From the NCBI RefSeq assembly GCF_022376295.1, contig NZ_CP060140.1:2112356-2176355 (forward strand): DNA of 64,000 bases. Reading direction: 5' to 3'. The notes beneath the pieces were generated by a model. That model did no database searches, was not told the origin of the DNA, and saw nothing but the letters and a program-made list of their open reading frames with translations. Position numbers and translations under genes: made by a program. Each line of letters starts with the position of its first letter. Within the stretch, counting starts at the first letter, position 1. Below are positions 61,895 to 64,000 of this stretch, piece after piece. The stretch comes from Nodularia sphaerocarpa UHCC 0038 (lineage in GTDB: Bacteria > Cyanobacteriota > Cyanobacteriia > Cyanobacteriales > Nostocaceae).

Positions 61895-64000
61895 ATGATT
61901 CCAGTACAACTTATCCTCAAAAACTTCCTCAGTTACCGTGATGCAACTTTAGATTTTCGCGGTTTGCATACGGCTTGTATTTGTGGTTCTAATGGTGCGG
62001 GTAAATCTTCTCTTTTAGAAGCAATCACATGGGCAATTTGGGGTGAAAGCCGTGCCGGTGTTGAAGATGATGTCATTCATTCAGGTGCAAAAGAAGTTCG
62101 GGTTGATTATATTTTTCAATGTAATCAGCAAAAATATCGGGTAATTCGCACCAGAGTTCGAGGTGCTAGTGGTGTCTTAGAATTTCAAATAGAAACAGCT
62201 TCTGGGTTTCGCGCCTTGACTGGGAAAGGAGTTAGAGCTACACAGGATGTGATTTTAGAACACATCAAACTTGATTACGATACTTTTATTAATTCTGCCT
62301 ACTTGCGTCAAGGTCGTGCTGATGAGTTCATGATCAAGCGTCCCAGTGAACGTAAGGAAATTTTAGCAGAATTATTAAAACTTAATCAATATGATCAATT
62401 GGAAGAACGGGCTAAGGAGTCATCTCGTCAGTTTAAGGCTAGGGCGGAAGAGTTAGAGCGTTCTCTGGAGTCGAGCCAAATTCAGTTACAACAGCAAGAA
62501 GCAACACAAGCCCAAAAAACAGAGTTAGAAACTGAACTTAACCAACTGCAACAAGTCCAAGCTTTTGAGAATATTCAGTTACAAAGTTTGCAAGTTGTCC
62601 AGCATCAACGTCAAAATTGGCAACAACAACTGAATTTTGTCAAGCAACAACATCAAAATTTAACTCAAGATGGCGATCGCCTGCAACAAGAACAGTCAGC
62701 AGTTCAAAGTCAGCTATCAGATTTACAAACCATTTTAAATCAGGAAACTGAAATTCAAACTGGTTTTACACAATATCAAACTCTCCAAGCTCAAGAAGAA
62801 GCTTTTGCAACTAAATTTCAAGAATACACCCGTGCAACCGCATTACTTCAACAAAAGCAACAGCAATTAACAAGCCAAATTCACGAACTTGAAAGACAAC
62901 TGCAACAAGTTCAAGGACAATTACTCGCATTAGAACAACAAGAGCCAGAAATTCAGCACACACTTAATAAATCTGGTGAAGTCGAAGCGGCTTTAACTCA
63001 ACTTACCGCAGCCCGTCGCCGTGTGACTGAATTAGATGAACTGCAAATGCAAGTTTCTCCTTTATTGCAACAACAGCAAAATCTGCAAAGTCAACTGGAT
63101 AAAGTTCATGCTGGTTTAGTAGCACGTCTTGAACAGTTACAAGCTACAGAAAACCAACTACAACGCTCTTCAAAACGTCAACCGCAACTACAACAAGCAG
63201 CGCGAGACTTAGAAATTCAGATTTCGCAAATGGAGAAAGACAAAGTTTATCTGCAACGAGTTCAGGAAAAAGGCCAGGAAAGACGGCATTTTATGGAACG
63301 TCTGCAAGCTCAACAACGGGAATATGAAAGATTATTGGGCGAATTGGAGCAAAAACTCGAAATGCTCCGCACTCCCGATGCAAAATGTCCTTTGTGTGAG
63401 CGTCCTTTAGATGAACATCACTGGAATCGTGTGGTGGATAAAACTAAAGACGAGTATCAGGATACTGAAGGGCAATTGTGGGTATTCCGAGAACAAAAAG
63501 CCGTTTCAGACCGAGAAATTCAGGTACTCAGGCAGGAATATCGAGAAATATTGCAAAAGTTATCACCGTATGATACCCTAAGAGAACAAAGAGGTCAATT
63601 AGCCGCACAACTGCAATCTACCAGTGATGCTCAACAACAGTTAGAAGAACTGGCTGCGGAAAAGCAACATTTAGAGCGATCGCTGCAAATGGGTGATTAC
63701 GCCTCAGACAAACAAGCGGAATTGCGACAATTAGAAGAATATTTACAACAACTGAATTATAATGAGCAAGACCATGCTCTGGCTAGAAGTGAAGTAGAGC
63801 GTTGGCGATGGGCGGAAATTAAACAAGGGCAAATTAAAGACGCAGCTAAACGACAAGCTCAAATAGCCGCTCGGAAACCAGAATTACAAGCAACTATTTC
63901 TCAGTTACAGACTCACATCCAGCAGGATCAAATTGATTCTGACTGCGCTAAAGAAATTACAGAACTTCAGCGTCAGATTGGGGAAATGGGTTACAGTTCC
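61895..64000 (+). CDS. sbcC: Rad50/SbcC-type exonuclease subunit, 3' truncated by window
   Basis: A DNA double-strand-end repair ATPase, the large subunit of SbcCD. The first 702 codons are present and remain open at the window edge. ATG 61895 (MIPVQLILKNFLSYRDATLD) starts the ABC ATPase with Walker A GSNGAGKSSLLEA; a long Gln/Glu-rich coiled coil follows (from about residue 170), with the zinc hook C498-P-L-C501 (DAKCPLCERPL). The C-terminal ATPase half and any sbcD gene are outside the window. No frame breaks. A paralogue cannot be excluded, but the zinc hook strongly supports this family. Confidence 0.9.
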   Translation, partial: MIPVQLILKNFLSYRDATLDFRGLHTACICGSNGAGKSSLLEAITWAIWGESRAGVEDDVIHSGAKEVRVDYIFQCNQQKYRVIRTRVRGASGVLEFQIETASGFRALTGKGVRATQDVILEHIKLDYDTFINSAYLRQGRADEFMIKRPSERKEILAELLKLNQYDQLEERAKESSRQFKARAEELERSLESSQIQLQQQEATQAQKTELETELNQLQQVQAFENIQLQSLQVVQHQRQNWQQQLNFVKQQHQNLTQDGDRLQQEQSAVQSQLSDLQTILNQETEIQTGFTQYQTLQAQEEAFATKFQEYTRATALLQQKQQQLTSQIHELERQLQQVQGQLLALEQQEPEIQHTLNKSGEVEAALTQLTAARRRVTELDELQMQVSPLLQQQQNLQSQLDKVHAGLVARLEQLQATENQLQRSSKRQPQLQQAARDLEIQISQMEKDKVYLQRVQEKGQERRHFMERLQAQQREYERLLGELEQKLEMLRTPDAKCPLCERPLDEHHWNRVVDKTKDEYQDTEGQLWVFREQKAVSDREIQVLRQEYREILQKLSPYDTLREQRGQLAAQLQSTSDAQQQLEELAAEKQHLERSLQMGDYASDKQAELRQLEEYLQQLNYNEQDHALARSEVERWRWAEIKQGQIKDAAKRQAQIAARKPELQATISQLQTHIQQDQIDSDCAKEITELQRQIGEMGYSS

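Overview
The window looks like chromosomal DNA from a filamentous, probably heterocyst-forming cyanobacterium (Nostocales, Nostoc/Anabaena-like). The evidence is the very frequent GCGATCGC (HIP1) octamer, intergenic heptanucleotide tandem repeats of the STRR type, cyanobacteria-restricted genes (ndhM, a DUF3155 gene, a DUF3611 gene, a CCB-type cofactor assembly gene), a cyanobacterial tmRNA tag peptide and many two-component regulators. Species was not determined.

Layout. 0.1-3.9 kb: an RNase II-family exonuclease and, convergent to it, a B12-binding radical SAM enzyme. 4.1-7.5 kb: an accessory patch with three tandem DUF433/DUF5615 toxin-antitoxin-like pairs, an HNH-type zinc protein and a possible antitoxin relic. 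7.5-15 kb: an NAD-dependent epimerase, hemE, oligopeptidase B, a methyltransferase and an aromatic amino acid permease. 15.3-20.3 kb: a signalling block with a stand-alone receiver, two receiver-histidine kinase hybrids in one operon, a 1.1 kb spacer and a LuxR-type regulator. 20.2-25.6 kb: an LpxB-related protein, an Omp85 outer-membrane protein and a membrane-anchored Ser/Thr kinase. 25.7-32.5 kb: ssrA (tmRNA), ndhM, a Ycf29-like regulator, a glycosyltransferase, ctpA and a DUF218 protein. 32.4-38.1 kb: an S23-type four-helix-bundle gene bracketed by heptad repeats, then a 1614-residue calcium-binding secreted metalloprotease candidate. 38.5-49.8 kb: mostly housekeeping (recJ, def, ftsX, aat, rpsN, nth) with an RHH/ASCH divergent pair and a degenerate TnpB tail. 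49.7-54.3 kb: rseP and serS, separated by an AT-rich segment carrying HicBA and a HEPN-motif protein. 54.4-64 kb: membrane and regulatory genes, a GAF-histidine kinase, two paralogous exported glycine-zipper proteins (one with SLH domains), and the start of a Rad50/SbcC ATPase that runs off the window.

Most genes are core cyanobacterial functions: translation quality control (tmRNA, def, aat), DNA repair (recJ, nth, sbcC), envelope biogenesis (Omp85, rseP, ftsX, ctpA) and photosynthetic complexes (ndhM, ctpA, CCB factor). The most unusual content is accessory: the HEPN-motif protein with HicBA, the DUF433/DUF5615 array with its HNH neighbour, the TnpB/IS200-IS605 remnant, an unassigned + strand terminator near 60.7 kb, and heptad-repeat arrays that run into coding ends and one translation start. 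No tRNA, rRNA, CRISPR array or intact transposase was seen.
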